Source of the DNA: an uncultured Bacilli bacterium | Lineage (GTDB): Bacteria > Bacillota_I > Bacilli_A > RF39 > UBA660 | DNA: 45,595 nt | Direction of reading: 5' to 3' | Assembly (NCBI GenBank): GCA_934167825.1 | Contig: CAKPLY010000006.1 | Location: 1-45,595 of the forward strand | In this document: piece after piece, positions 7,567 to 15,810 of the stretch | Layout: each line of letters opens with the position of its first letter | Position numbering within the stretch: the stretch's first letter is position 1 | Notes under the pieces: model-generated | What the model was told of the DNA's origin: nothing | Seen by the model: the letters and a program-made list of their open reading frames with translations, nothing else | Databases searched by the model: none | Translations under genes and position numbers: made by a program

Positions 7567-7755
7567 ATGTATTATTATGGAGGATACAGTGGAGGATCTA
7601 CTGGTTGTGGATGTAGTGGAAATAATAACTATGTATACCCAGCATATGCTCCTACTACAGGATACTCTTATGGTGGAAGTTCATACGGTGCTGCTATAGT
7701 ATTAGTTTTATTTATATTACTTGTAATAATTATAGGATGTCGTATCGCTGTTTAA
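7567..7755 (+). CDS. YjcZ-like small Gly/Tyr-rich protein with C-terminal membrane segment
   Basis: This 62-residue protein has a Gly/Tyr/Ser-rich first half (YYYGGYSGGSTGCGCSG) and a hydrophobic C-terminal half (AAIVLVLFILLVIIIGC). That layout is typical of the YjcZ family of small sporulation-associated proteins in Bacilli (FALIVVLFILLIIVG-type tails). AAAGGAGG precedes the start. The gene stands alone between a sporulation-like promoter and a strong terminator overlapping its stop codon. Family members are linked to spores or the mother cell, but their molecular role is poorly known. The presence of gpr at the other end of the window fits this call. Confidence 0.7.
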   Translation: MYYYGGYSGGSTGCGCSGNNNYVYPAYAPTTGYSYGGSSYGAAIVLVLFILLVIIIGCRIAV

Positions 7756-7787
7756 GGGAAAAAGACTTCCCTTTTTTCTTTTTTTGT
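7754..7787 (+). terminator. Terminator of the YjcZ-like gene
   Basis: AAGGGAA and TTCCCTT form a 7-bp stem with a 6-base loop, followed by a T-rich tail. The stem begins at the stop codon. Confidence 0.85.
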
Positions 7788-7817
7788 GATAAAATACTTT
7801 AAGAAAGAAGGGATATT

Positions 7818-8366
7818 ATGCTTAAAACTAAAGATATATTAGATGAAAAAGACATAAGAGTACGTGCAGAAAACAAAGATACTATACTACCATTATCAAA
7901 TAAAAATAAAGAAATGATTAAGGAGATGCTTGAGCATTTAAGATTTAGTCAAATTGAGGAGTTAAGTGAGAAGTATGATTTAAGGCCTGGTATGGGACTT
8001 GCAGCGCCACAAGTTGGTATAAATGAAAGATTTTTTGTGGTATGTCATGAATATGATGATGGTAAGTTTGATGATTATGTACTTATTAACCCTAAATTAA
8101 TATCCCACTCTACTGAAATGATTTATGCTAGTGAGGGGGAAGGCTGTTTAAGTGTTAATAGAGAGGTTGAGGGAATTGTACCAAGATATGCTAGAGTTAC
8201 TATGGAAGCGTATGATTTAAATGGAGATCTTATAAGATACAGAGTACGTGAAGATTTAGCAATTGCTTTTCAACACGAGTTAGACCATTTAAATGGAATA
8301 TTATTTTATGATCATATAGATCCTAAAGATCCATTTAAGGATAAAGATAGATATAGAGCTATTTAG
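7818..8366 (+). CDS. def: Peptide deformylase
   Basis: It removes the N-formyl group from new proteins in the cytosol, using a bound metal. All three family motifs are present: GMGLAAPQVG (58-67), EGCLS (108-112, Cys110 as metal ligand) and HELDH (153-157, two His ligands and the catalytic Glu). At 182 residues with an insert before the second motif it fits the longer type-2 enzymes of Gram-positive bacteria. AGAAGGG precedes the ATG. It is transcribed alone, convergent with uppP. This is a confident assignment. Confidence 0.95.
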   Translation: MLKTKDILDEKDIRVRAENKDTILPLSNKNKEMIKEMLEHLRFSQIEELSEKYDLRPGMGLAAPQVGINERFFVVCHEYDDGKFDDYVLINPKLISHSTEMIYASEGEGCLSVNREVEGIVPRYARVTMEAYDLNGDLIRYRVREDLAIAFQHELDHLNGILFYDHIDPKDPFKDKDRYRAI

Positions 8367-8397
8367 TTAGTTCTATTTTTTTATATATTAAAAAGAA

Positions 8398-9195
8398 TTA
8401 TCTAAATAAGACAATTCCTATAATTATTAATCCTAATATTACTCTATAAATTGCAAATACTTTGAAACTTCCTTTTTTTAGGTAGTCAAGCAAGAATTTG
8501 ATTACTAGTATTCCTGTGATAAAACTAGATAGTACACCAATTACAAAACTTAAGTCAAAGACAAAATCTTTAATACTTACTAGCACTGCTGCTGCAACCA
8601 TTGGTGCTGAAAGTAAGAATGAATACCTTGCGGCACTTCCTCTATCTAAACCTAGTTTTCTTGCTACAGTGATTGTTATTCCACTTCTTGATACTCCGGG
8701 GAATGCTGCTGCTAGGGCTTGTGATATACCTATTAGGAATGATGTTTTAAAGTTCATTTTATCTAGAGATACTGTTTCTTTACTATTTTTATCTACTAAG
8801 TATAATATGATACCCATAATTATTAATGCTAATGCTATTGATATCATTTGAGAAGATGTTGTAGTAAGTAATTTATCACTTAGTTTTTCTAAGACAATTC
8901 CTAGTATTCCTGCAGGTATTGTTACAATTACTAGTCTAAAAAACAATGTTCCTTCTTTACTTTGTTCTCCTTTTAGTTTTTTATAACTACCTTTTAGTAG
9001 GGCTATCCAATCTTTAAAAAAATATAATAATATTGCTAATAGAGTACCAAAATGAAGGGCTATATCAAATGATTCTGGCATTTCTCCCCAGTTAAAGAAC
9101 CAAGGAAAAAGATTTAAATGTGCTGAAGAACTTACTGGTAAAAATTCTGTTAGTCCTTGCACTATTCCTAAAATAATACTTTGTATAATACTCAT
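8398..9195 (-). CDS. uppP: Undecaprenyl-diphosphatase UppP (BacA)
   Basis: An integral membrane enzyme that dephosphorylates undecaprenyl diphosphate to recycle the lipid carrier for cell-wall synthesis. Its loss or gain commonly alters bacitracin sensitivity. Family motifs are clear: QGLTEFLPVSSSAH near residues 13-26 and PGVSRSG at 166-172. The 265-residue length and about eight hydrophobic segments match the family. It starts 11 bases after the end of the small membrane-tailed gene upstream, with which it probably forms an operon. Presence of UppP implies a peptidoglycan wall, so this is not a wall-less mollicute. Confidence 0.95.
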   Translation of the reverse strand: MSIIQSIILGIVQGLTEFLPVSSSAHLNLFPWFFNWGEMPESFDIALHFGTLLAILLYFFKDWIALLKGSYKKLKGEQSKEGTLFFRLVIVTIPAGILGIVLEKLSDKLLTTTSSQMISIALALIIMGIILYLVDKNSKETVSLDKMNFKTSFLIGISQALAAAFPGVSRSGITITVARKLGLDRGSAARYSFLLSAPMVAAAVLVSIKDFVFDLSFVIGVLSSFITGILVIKFLLDYLKKGSFKVFAIYRVILGLIIIGIVLFR

Positions 9196-9206
9196 AAATT
9201 ACCACC

Positions 9207-9581
9207 TTACATTAAATTATATATTATATATGCGACATAAATACCAAAAGTTAATATTAATATTACTATAGATGAAATTATGCTGATACTTGCAAATCCT
9301 CTTGATTTAGAATTATTTTGTTTTCTTATATTTTCTTTTAGTATACTATACTCTTTCTTTTCGTCAGGGGAAGCTAGTTTTAGAAAATATATTCCTATAA
9401 GTAATTTAATATCGCTTACTGACACTTCGTTTATTCCTGCTAGATATTTAACTGTAGATATATAATCTTCACTATCTAGGACAGTATTAAAAATATGTGA
9501 CATAAATGTTATTTCGTTAGTTGTTAAATCTGTTTTATCTATTTTATTTTTACTAAAATCATATAATCTATCTTTATTCAA
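9207..9581 (-). CDS. Small unknown protein with C-terminal membrane anchor
   Basis: I do not recognise this 124-residue protein. Residues 1-85 are polar and probably helical, ending in a basic stretch (RKQNNSKSRG). A single hydrophobic segment covers about 96-123, so it is likely tail-anchored with the polar part in the cytosol. It starts with TTG, supported by AGGTG seven bases upstream; no in-frame ATG is nearby. It lies directly upstream of uppP on the same strand, and is divergent from the next gene. Confidence 0.7.
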   Translation of the reverse strand: MNKDRLYDFSKNKIDKTDLTTNEITFMSHIFNTVLDSEDYISTVKYLAGINEVSVSDIKLLIGIYFLKLASPDEKKEYSILKENIRKQNNSKSRGFASISIISSIVILILTFGIYVAYIIYNLM

Positions 9582-9673
9582 CTTGTGTCACCTACTTTAT
9601 GAATTAAGTATAACATATTTTATTTTTTTTTACTAGTGATATTTTAGTATTTTAAAAAAATTTAGAAAAACAT

Positions 9674-9702
9674 TTGACAAAAGGGATATATTGTGGTAGT
9701 AT
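9674..9702 (+). promoter_or_regulatory. Promoter, TTGACA-N17-TAGTAT
   Basis: A good vegetative promoter. It sits over the GTG and ATG codons that would extend the next gene upstream, and so decides the start at 9732. Confidence 0.8.
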
Positions 9703-9731
9703 ATATGGCAATTCGAAAGGGGAAATATGTT

Positions 9732-10472
9732 ATGTTTAAAGAAATTAAATGGACAAAGGAAGAATTAAAGAAAATTAAGAAAGTTATTATTAAGAGCAAT
9801 CTAACTATTAGTGATGAGGGACATTTAATAGTTAATAGTGAGTTATTTGAGTATACACATGTTAATGTAAAGAGTGTTAATCCATATTTTCAATATGATA
9901 AGGAAATAGCAGACTTGGTATACTTACAAGATATGACTGAGGTTGAAAGAGTTTTAGATTTATCTAAAGGGGTTAAATATGATAAAACTAATCCAAATCA
10001 TTTTGGGTTAATTAAAACTATTGGAGAATTAGATACTGATGATAATACTGAGGTATTTACAATACTAAAAGAAATAATTGCTTTATTTAATACTGTTGCA
10101 TATGATGCTGCAAGTATTATGATAGGTAGTTGTAAGAACGATATTCAAAAATTAAAATGTGAAATACAAAAATTTAAGGATTCTAATGAAGAAACTATTG
10201 AAGAGATGTTTGCTAACTTTAAGATAGATGAGATTTTAAATAATACTAATGGTATTAATGAGAGTCCATTATTCGAAAGTGTCATTGCTAAAAGTAAAAA
10301 GAATTTAAAGAATTATATATTAGTTCATTTACAATCAAGACTTGCTCATGATATAAGAAGTGAATTATTTAATAGTTATCGTGATACTGCAGAATACGTT
10401 AGCAGTGATGTTGCTAAAAAGCAAAGAAATAAAAGAAGAGGCGGATGTTTACGTAACTACGTTTCTAAATAA
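9732..10472 (+). CDS. Unknown cytosolic protein (246 aa)
   Basis: I do not recognise a family. The protein is acidic to neutral, mostly helical, without membrane segments or signal. It begins MFKEIKWTKEELKKIKK and ends in a basic Arg/Lys-rich tail (KKQRNKRRGG). The start is set at ATG with AAAGGGG nine bases upstream; the upstream GTG (9693) and ATG (9705) lie in the promoter or at the transcription start. It is a single-gene unit between a consensus promoter and a hairpin terminator. The basic tail could bind nucleic acid, but nothing proves this. Confidence 0.7.
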   Translation: MFKEIKWTKEELKKIKKVIIKSNLTISDEGHLIVNSELFEYTHVNVKSVNPYFQYDKEIADLVYLQDMTEVERVLDLSKGVKYDKTNPNHFGLIKTIGELDTDDNTEVFTILKEIIALFNTVAYDAASIMIGSCKNDIQKLKCEIQKFKDSNEETIEEMFANFKIDEILNNTNGINESPLFESVIAKSKKNLKNYILVHLQSRLAHDIRSELFNSYRDTAEYVSSDVAKKQRNKRRGGCLRNYVSK

Positions 10473-10480
10473 AGAAATAA

Positions 10481-10508
10481 AGATAAGTTAAAAATACTTA
10501 TCTTTTTC
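10481..10508. terminator. Bidirectional terminator between convergent genes
   Basis: AGATAAG and CTTATCT form a 7-bp stem with a T-rich tail on the plus strand and a weaker T tail on the minus strand. It overlaps the stop codon of the minus-strand gene. Confidence 0.75.
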
Positions 10509-11091
10509 TTATTAGTTTTTTTGGGGTATTTATTTGTGTTTCTACATACTCTACTTCTTTTTCTTCAAGAACATAGTGCAATGTGGTATTTTTTTCTTCT
10601 TTATAGTTAGTTACTTCTAATATATTTCTTTCTAGTATACCTTTGGTAGTAGAATTTGTGTCTTTAAATAAGATATAGTTATCTACTATTTTTTGATCTA
10701 CTTGATCAAATTTATTATCTTTTGGTATTTTATAGTTTGCTTTATTTTTTTCTTTATATAAAGTGCTGTTAGATAGATTTTTTAGAGATGTTTTTATGTT
10801 ATGTTTTTCTAGGTCACTTAAAAGATTTGATAGTTTTGTGGTAGTGTTTGATAGTTTTTTGTTACAGATATATGCATCTAACGATGTTATTGATACTACT
10901 AAAATTGGTGCTATTACATTTGCATCTAGTAGTGAGGGATTATTTAGTTTTTTAGCAAGAATAAACAAAAATATTTGATAGACTACTACTAGAGATAATA
11001 ACATACCCCTTAGTTTTTGATGGGTATTTAGTTTTTCTTTTATTTTTAGACATTTTTTTATGTTTGATAGATTGGTTTTAAATTCTCTCAT
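10498..11091 (-). CDS. Unknown membrane protein (197 aa)
   Basis: No family recognised. A basic, polar N-terminus (1-28) leads to two hydrophobic segments at about 29-47 and 58-75, followed by a long polar, Lys/Asn-rich cytosolic tail. It starts 15 bases after the ABC exporter gene with AGGAAG upstream and is very likely co-transcribed with it, so it may assist or regulate the exporter (inference from context only). Confidence 0.65.
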   Translation of the reverse strand: MREFKTNLSNIKKCLKIKEKLNTHQKLRGMLLSLVVVYQIFLFILAKKLNNPSLLDANVIAPILVVSITSLDAYICNKKLSNTTTKLSNLLSDLEKHNIKTSLKNLSNSTLYKEKNKANYKIPKDNKFDQVDQKIVDNYILFKDTNSTTKGILERNILEVTNYKEEKNTTLHYVLEEKEVEYVETQINTPKKLIRKR

Positions 11092-11106
11092 TTATTATAC
11101 TTCCTT

Positions 11107-12837
11107 TTAGTTAATTTTGTTTTCTTTATCGTATAGTTTTTTGTATATTGGGCAAGTTTTAAGTAAAGACTCATGAGTTCCTGAAGATATTATTCGTCCT
11201 TTGTCTACTACGTGGATTATGTCTGCATCTACTATAGTCGAAAGTCTATGTGCTACTATTATTATAGTGTGGTTTGATACTAGGTTATCTATGGTCTTTT
11301 TAATTAGTGACTCGCTTGTGTTATCTAGGGCTGAAGTTGCTTCATCAAATAATATTACTTTACTTTTCTTAGATAGAGTACGTGCTATTGAAAGTCGTTG
11401 TTTTTGACCACCGGATAAATTTACTCCACCCTCACCTAATATTGTATCATAATTATTTGGTAAACTCATTATATAATCGTCAAGATATGCTAATTTCATA
11501 TATTTTCTTACTTCTTTTAGGGTGATATTTTCATCTACTAGTTTAAAGTTATCTAGGATGCTACGATTAAAGACAAATGGTTCTTGCCTTATTATGGAGA
11601 TGTTTTGTCTTAGGGACTCTTCTGTTAGTTCTTTAATATTTGTGTTATCTAGTAGGACTTCTCCACTGTTTACATCAAAGATTCTTGTTAGTAAGTTAAA
11701 TAATGTGCTTTTTCCTTCACCGGAAGAACCTACTATTGCTACTTTTTGGTTGGGTTCTATTACTAAATTAAAGTTTTTTAAGGTTGTTTCTTCGTTTGGA
11801 TATGAGAAATAAACGTTTTTGAATTCTATTTTGCCTTTTGGGTTCTTTAACGATATATTACCAAATGATTCATCTTTATATAATCTATTTTCTAGAATGT
11901 CATTTACTCTAGAGATTGATACCGATACTTTTTGGTAAGTGATGGAAAGGTCGTTTACGTCTTCGATAAGCCATGTGAAACGATATATGTAGTAAGTCAT
12001 TGCAATAAAGAATGATAAACTAATCATATTTTTAGATAAAAGGATAATACATGTTACAAATGTTCCTACTTCTAGAGTGGATTTTAGTAGTCTTGTTTTG
12101 ATATTAAAACTTTTTTGGATGTCAATTTCAGTTTTTGATTTGTTGTAGATATCTTTTATTACTATAGTCATATCGGTAATTAGATTGTCTTTTATACCAA
12201 GTGTTTTTACTTCTCTTATGCCTCTTAAAGATTCAGTAGTTAGTGAAGTAAATTTATCTTGTTCTTGTTTTCTTTCTTTATGAATGGTTTTTAGAAGTGG
12301 ATTATATTTTTTTAATATTAGAAATAGAATTGATACCATAAATATGATTTCTAGTCCTATAATCCAAGAGTTTACAAATATGTATATTATTACAATGAAG
12401 GATGATACTAGAGATGATACCATGTTTAACAGTCTACCAAAAGCGAAACTTAGGGTATCTGCATCGTTTGTAATTCTATTTATTATTTCTCCACTTTGGT
12501 GTTCTTCGTATGCTACTGCGGGTAAGTCAAGGGATTTCTTGTATGCATAAAATCCTAATTTTCTTGTTAAGGCAGATTCTATTTTGTATAGTATAGAATT
12601 AGCTGTATTTTTTAGGATACCTCCAAAAATTATTTCTAGTAAAAAATAGATAAGTAGATATAATAAGGCTTTTTTTACATCTAGGTTAGTTATTTTTTCT
12701 ACTGCCATACCATTTAGATATCCTGTAAATATTTCTGCTATTCCTGAAGAAAATATTATTATACTAGCAATAATTAGTTTTGTTTTGTACTCTTTAATGT
12801 AGGTTAATAATATTTTGAATTCTTTTAGATTTTTCAT
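11107..12837 (-). CDS. ABC exporter, fused permease and ATPase (MsbA/LmrA-like half transporter)
   Basis: A 576-residue half-transporter that would work as a dimer to export lipids, drugs or peptides; the substrate cannot be told from sequence. Six membrane segments occupy about 1-310. The nucleotide-binding domain has Walker A GSSGEGKST (370-378), Q-loop Gln418, signature LSGGQ (474-478), Walker B VILFDEATSALD (494-505) and the switch His in VAHRLS. All catalytic residues are present. The ribosome site AAGGAGG is directly preceded by a hairpin plus U tract, so expression is probably attenuated. An unknown membrane protein follows in the operon. Confidence 0.9.
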   Translation of the reverse strand: MKNLKEFKILLTYIKEYKTKLIIASIIIFSSGIAEIFTGYLNGMAVEKITNLDVKKALLYLLIYFLLEIIFGGILKNTANSILYKIESALTRKLGFYAYKKSLDLPAVAYEEHQSGEIINRITNDADTLSFAFGRLLNMVSSLVSSFIVIIYIFVNSWIIGLEIIFMVSILFLILKKYNPLLKTIHKERKQEQDKFTSLTTESLRGIREVKTLGIKDNLITDMTIVIKDIYNKSKTEIDIQKSFNIKTRLLKSTLEVGTFVTCIILLSKNMISLSFFIAMTYYIYRFTWLIEDVNDLSITYQKVSVSISRVNDILENRLYKDESFGNISLKNPKGKIEFKNVYFSYPNEETTLKNFNLVIEPNQKVAIVGSSGEGKSTLFNLLTRIFDVNSGEVLLDNTNIKELTEESLRQNISIIRQEPFVFNRSILDNFKLVDENITLKEVRKYMKLAYLDDYIMSLPNNYDTILGEGGVNLSGGQKQRLSIARTLSKKSKVILFDEATSALDNTSESLIKKTIDNLVSNHTIIIVAHRLSTIVDADIIHVVDKGRIISSGTHESLLKTCPIYKKLYDKENKIN

Positions 12838-12851
12838 TATTTTCCCTCCTT

Positions 12852-12879
12852 AAAAAATAGACCACTAATGTAGCCTATT
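12852..12879 (-). terminator. Attenuator hairpin in the ABC exporter leader
   Basis: In the transcript AATAGGCUAC pairs over 10 bp with GUGGUCUAUU (with G-U pairs) around an AUUA loop, followed by a U run. It lies about 20 bases after the predicted start of transcription and abuts the Shine-Dalgarno sequence, so it can stop transcription and may affect translation. Confidence 0.65.
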
Positions 12880-12907
12880 CTTGTTTCTTTGTTTTTATGT
12901 ATTATAG

Positions 12908-12936
12908 ATTTTACCATAGAATTCTTTGTTAGTCAA
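12908..12936 (-). promoter_or_regulatory. Promoter of the ABC exporter operon
   Basis: TTGACT, 17-bp spacer, TAAAAT on the minus strand. The leader from the predicted start to ATG is about 65 nt and contains the attenuator hairpin. Confidence 0.75.
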
Positions 12937-13032
12937 ATGTTTTTGCTTATTTTACAATTGTTTCTATTTGTGATTTATAAATTTTTTTAAAAGTAAAATA
13001 TATATTTTGATGTTAAATTTGCTTTTTTTATT

Positions 13033-13449
13033 TTACTTTGATGTTTCTTTTATAAGTTTGTTAATTTTATCTAGGTTATTTAACCAAAATTCTTTTAAAT
13101 CATTATATGTTAATTTGTTTGCTACCTCGTTAATGTCTACCCATACAAGATTTTCTTTATCATATTCATTTATGAATTTTGTAGTGGGTCCATTATCTAT
13201 TGCTAGAAAAAGATGGGTATATATTGTTCCTTCATAGTTAACATACTCTAGTTTTCCTATTTCTTCGTTATTTATAAGAATACACTTTCTTCCTGTTTCT
13301 TCTTCAGTTTCTCTTAAGGCGCATTCTATTAATGATTCATCTTTTTCAATGTGTCCTTTTGGGAAGGAATAGTCATCTAATTTAGTTCTATAGACTAGTC
13401 CTACTTTCTTATAATCTTTACTTAGTAATATTGTGCCTGCTTTATTCAT
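13033..13449 (-). CDS. Nudix hydrolase
   Basis: This enzyme hydrolyses a nucleoside diphosphate linked to another group; the exact substrate is unknown. The Nudix box reads GHIEKDESLIECALRETEEE followed by TG, with the G-x5-E-x7-RE-x2-EE spacing and all metal-binding Glu residues. At 138 residues it is a single-domain member, resembling diadenosine polyphosphate hydrolase or MutT-like types. I place the start at the ATG with AGGAAAG upstream; a GTG nine bases earlier is too close to that site. It overlaps the end of the GreA-like gene by 8 bases and is the last gene of the ABC operon. Confidence 0.88.
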   Translation of the reverse strand: MNKAGTILLSKDYKKVGLVYRTKLDDYSFPKGHIEKDESLIECALRETEEETGRKCILINNEEIGKLEYVNYEGTIYTHLFLAIDNGPTTKFINEYDKENLVWVDINEVANKLTYNDLKEFWLNNLDKINKLIKETSK

Positions 13450-13945
13450 TATTATCACTTTCCTTTTCTAATATTTGAATTACTATTTTGTTATTGTTTA
13501 CTGTGTAGTATATATTGTCTTTTATGTCTTTTTTATATATTGTTTTGCCCATTATGCTGTTTAGGGTTACTTCTTCGTAGTTATCGTTTTTGGTAGGAAG
13601 ATAGTTGCCTGTTAGTTTTATAGTTAAATCTTCGTAGTCGTTTTCAGCATATATTAATCTTATTTTTATAATGTCATTTATGTTTATTATATTAGAATTT
13701 AATTTTTCATTGGGTACTAATTTTAGGTATGGTTCTTCTTCTTTCATATTATTAATTCTTGTTTTTATTTTTCTTAACTCTCTTATACTTTCTTCAAAAT
13801 CGAAGTTGTCATGCCAGCCATCTCCAACGGCAGAAGCATAACTAGTACTAGCACTATTTGAACTAGATAGATATAGTGTGTTTAGTCTATCTAGCTCATC
13901 ATAGTATTGTTTTAGTCCTTTTTTGTCTACTAAAATTGTATTCAT
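13442..13945 (-). CDS. Compact GreA/GreB-family transcription factor
   Basis: A likely RNA polymerase secondary-channel protein. The C-terminal half (about 85-165) has the Gre C-terminal FKBP-like pattern: DIIKIRLIY...DYEDLTIKLTG...VTLNSIMGKTIYKKDIKDNI...IVIQIL. The N-terminal half holds GDGWHDNFDFEESIRELRKI, which matches the GD-x-xEN-x-E(Y/F)-x-A position of the GreA coiled-coil tip. It is about ten residues longer than E. coli GreA but diverged at the tip (D-N-F instead of E-N-A). Acidic tip residues remain, so cleavage activity is possible but unproven. The ribosome site is AGGAGG. It lies between ABC permease genes and a Nudix gene. Confidence 0.75.
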   Translation of the reverse strand: MNTILVDKKGLKQYYDELDRLNTLYLSSSNSASTSYASAVGDGWHDNFDFEESIRELRKIKTRINNMKEEEPYLKLVPNEKLNSNIININDIIKIRLIYAENDYEDLTIKLTGNYLPTKNDNYEEVTLNSIMGKTIYKKDIKDNIYYTVNNNKIVIQILEKESDNNE

Positions 13946-13950
13946 AAATG

Positions 13951-14730
13951 CTAACCTCCTACACTTACGTAGTGTTTTAGTCCATGATTAAATATTAAGA
14001 TACAAGGTATTAGATATACTACAACTAGTAATGGGGAGATTAGATATAGTATGTTGTTTGTTTTTCCTAGAAAGTACATTAGAGGGTAATAGTTTACTAG
14101 GGCATATGGGACTACAAAGGTAAATATTGTTCTTACTTCTTTTTTAAATATTCCCATAGGATACTGCGACATATGCTTTCCACCGTCTGTTAGAACATTT
14201 TTTACTTCAAGGCCATGAACCGTGATGAAACAGTATGATGCGACAAGAAGAAATATTCCAAAAAAGAGAATTACTGAGGAAAAAAGCATTAGTATTAGTG
14301 AAAATACTTTTAGGATGGTAAAATCTATATTTAGTTTCTTTAAGCATATAATAAATATAATTATCGATTGGAGCATTCTTGATAGTTTGACAAAGTCCAT
14401 TTTTGAAGACATGACTTGAAATAGTACGTTTCTTGGACGCAGTAAGAGTCTGTCTAGGGAACCGTCAATTATGAAGTCTTCAAAGCGATCTACTCCTCGA
14501 AAAAAGATTTCATTGAATGAATAACCAAAATTGATGATGGAAAAGCAAAGTAGTACTTCGTATAGGGTGAAGCCTTTGATGTTTGAGAATTTACTAAATA
14601 GCGCAAGGGTTGAAAAATAGTATGTGAAGAAGATGAAGAACTGGGATATGAACTCTAGGATAAAGGATGCTTTATATTCTAAACACCTTTTTAGTTCTAG
14701 TTTTAGGTATTCGATGTATAATTTAACCAC
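13951..14730 (-). CDS. ABC-2 type permease (COG3694-like)
   Basis: An integral membrane subunit of 259 residues with about six hydrophobic segments, beginning MVKLYIEYLKLELKRCLEYKASFILEF... The N-terminal polar helix followed by EYKASF, and the RPRNVLFQ loop near residues 97-104, fit the ABC2_membrane_6/COG3694 family. These work as heterodimers with a COG4587 partner and a COG4586 ATPase, exactly the neighbours here. The start is GTG and overlaps the end of the partner permease gene by 8 bases, so the two are translationally coupled. The substrate is unknown. Confidence 0.8.
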   Translation of the reverse strand: MVKLYIEYLKLELKRCLEYKASFILEFISQFFIFFTYYFSTLALFSKFSNIKGFTLYEVLLCFSIINFGYSFNEIFFRGVDRFEDFIIDGSLDRLLLRPRNVLFQVMSSKMDFVKLSRMLQSIIIFIICLKKLNIDFTILKVFSLILMLFSSVILFFGIFLLVASYCFITVHGLEVKNVLTDGGKHMSQYPMGIFKKEVRTIFTFVVPYALVNYYPLMYFLGKTNNILYLISPLLVVVYLIPCILIFNHGLKHYVSVGG

Positions 14731-15526
14731 CTTGAATCACCGCCTTTTTTAGGGAAAATTTTGATATGATGTATCCTATTAGAACTGTTATAATTATCCA
14801 GATAAATGAAGAAATTAATAGTGGGATGCTTTCTGTTACTGTTATGCTGTTAGTGTATACGCGAAATGGGAAGTCACTGATGTATCTAAATGGGAGGATG
14901 GCGCATATTTTTTGCATCCAAATTGGGAGAAATGGAATTGGAATTGCAGCGCCCATAAATACTTCGGCGATAACGCTATATATTGTCATCGGGCCTCTTT
15001 CTTCAATGGTGAACATGGTAATCAAGTGAATTATTAGGCATAGTGAGGTCATTAGAAATAGGCTTAGAATTAGGGCTGGTATGAATATTAGGAAGTTTGC
15101 TAGGCTACTTGGGGCGCTTAGGTTGTATGGGGCTGGTAGTAGGATTGCTATGATGATTACTGGGGCAAATCTTAGAAGCATGTTTACTAGTCGTTTGGAT
15201 AATAGTTTGATGTACCATTTTAGGTAGAAGTTTTGAGGTCTTACTAGTTCATATGCGAGGTTACCATTTTTAATCATGGATAGTAATTCTTGATCTTTGA
15301 GGTATGGATATATTAGAGCGTAGAATGCTTGGGATAGCCAGAGGTATGAGGCGATTTCTTTGTAGGTCATTGGAGGAGTTGACGCACTGCTACTATAGAA
15401 AGCGTTATATATCATTATTGATATTAGGCCGAAGAATATTTGGGTTGCGATTCCGGCGATGGCGTCCATTCTGTATTGCAAGTTTGTTATGATTCTTAGT
15501 TTGAAATATGTTAGGTATTGTTTCAT
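14723..15526 (-). CDS. ABC-2 type permease (COG4587-like)
   Basis: A 267-residue membrane protein with about six segments, starting MKQYLTYFKLRIITNLQYRMDAI. The ELVRPQNFYLKW loop near residues 80-95 corresponds to the LLRP motif of the partner permease. The start is the ATG preceded by GAGGTG; a GTG 12 bases upstream is too close to that site. The ribosome site forms half of a perfect 12-bp palindrome (GAGGTGCACCTC), which might hide it in a hairpin. Together with the COG4586-like ATPase and the other permease it forms a complete transporter of unknown substrate. Confidence 0.8.
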   Translation of the reverse strand: MKQYLTYFKLRIITNLQYRMDAIAGIATQIFFGLISIMIYNAFYSSSASTPPMTYKEIASYLWLSQAFYALIYPYLKDQELLSMIKNGNLAYELVRPQNFYLKWYIKLLSKRLVNMLLRFAPVIIIAILLPAPYNLSAPSSLANFLIFIPALILSLFLMTSLCLIIHLITMFTIEERGPMTIYSVIAEVFMGAAIPIPFLPIWMQKICAILPFRYISDFPFRVYTNSITVTESIPLLISSFIWIIITVLIGYIISKFSLKKAVIQGG

Positions 15527-15810
15527 AGGGAGGTGCACCTCACTTTTTGGGGGATGTTGGTTATAATTTGTGTTTTGGAATTTATTTTGTGAGTTTTATT
15601 TGGTTGGTATAAATTATTTATTGCTTTAGTTTTGGATTTTGCTTGATGATGTTTTATGTTTTGAGGTTCTTGATTTTTTTGCTGAGGTGTAATTATAATT
15701 TGTTTGCTGGATGTCATTTGATGTTGTTTTGCAATTAAATTTTTTTTTCTCTTTTGATGTGGGTTAGTTATAATTTGATTTTTAGATTTTATCAAATATT
15801 GTTTCATCAT
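15523..15810 (-). pseudogene. Repeat-rich relic ORF derived from a permease 5' end
   Basis: The 95-residue reading frame is low in complexity, dominated by Lys, Gln, Asn, Thr and Ile, with no domain. Its start overlaps the stop of the ATPase gene (ATGATGA). Its first residues, MKQYLIKSKNQIITN, match the start of the permease that follows (MKQYLTYFKLRIITN), and the DNA begins with the same 11 bases, ATGAAACAATA. The motif around CAAATTATAA recurs three to four times. The simplest reading is a duplicated 5' end of the permease gene that expanded by repeats and decayed; a small basic expressed peptide remains possible. Confidence 0.45.

Noticed and set aside
9693..9731. Longer start (GTG or ATG) for the 246-residue unknown protein
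   Set aside because: These codons lie in the promoter spacer or at the transcription start; the ATG at 9732 has a good ribosome site.
15527..15538. GAGGTGCACCTC palindrome as a regulatory operator
   Set aside because: A 12-bp palindrome overlapping the ribosome site inside an operon is more likely chance or a weak translational hairpin; no promoter is nearby.
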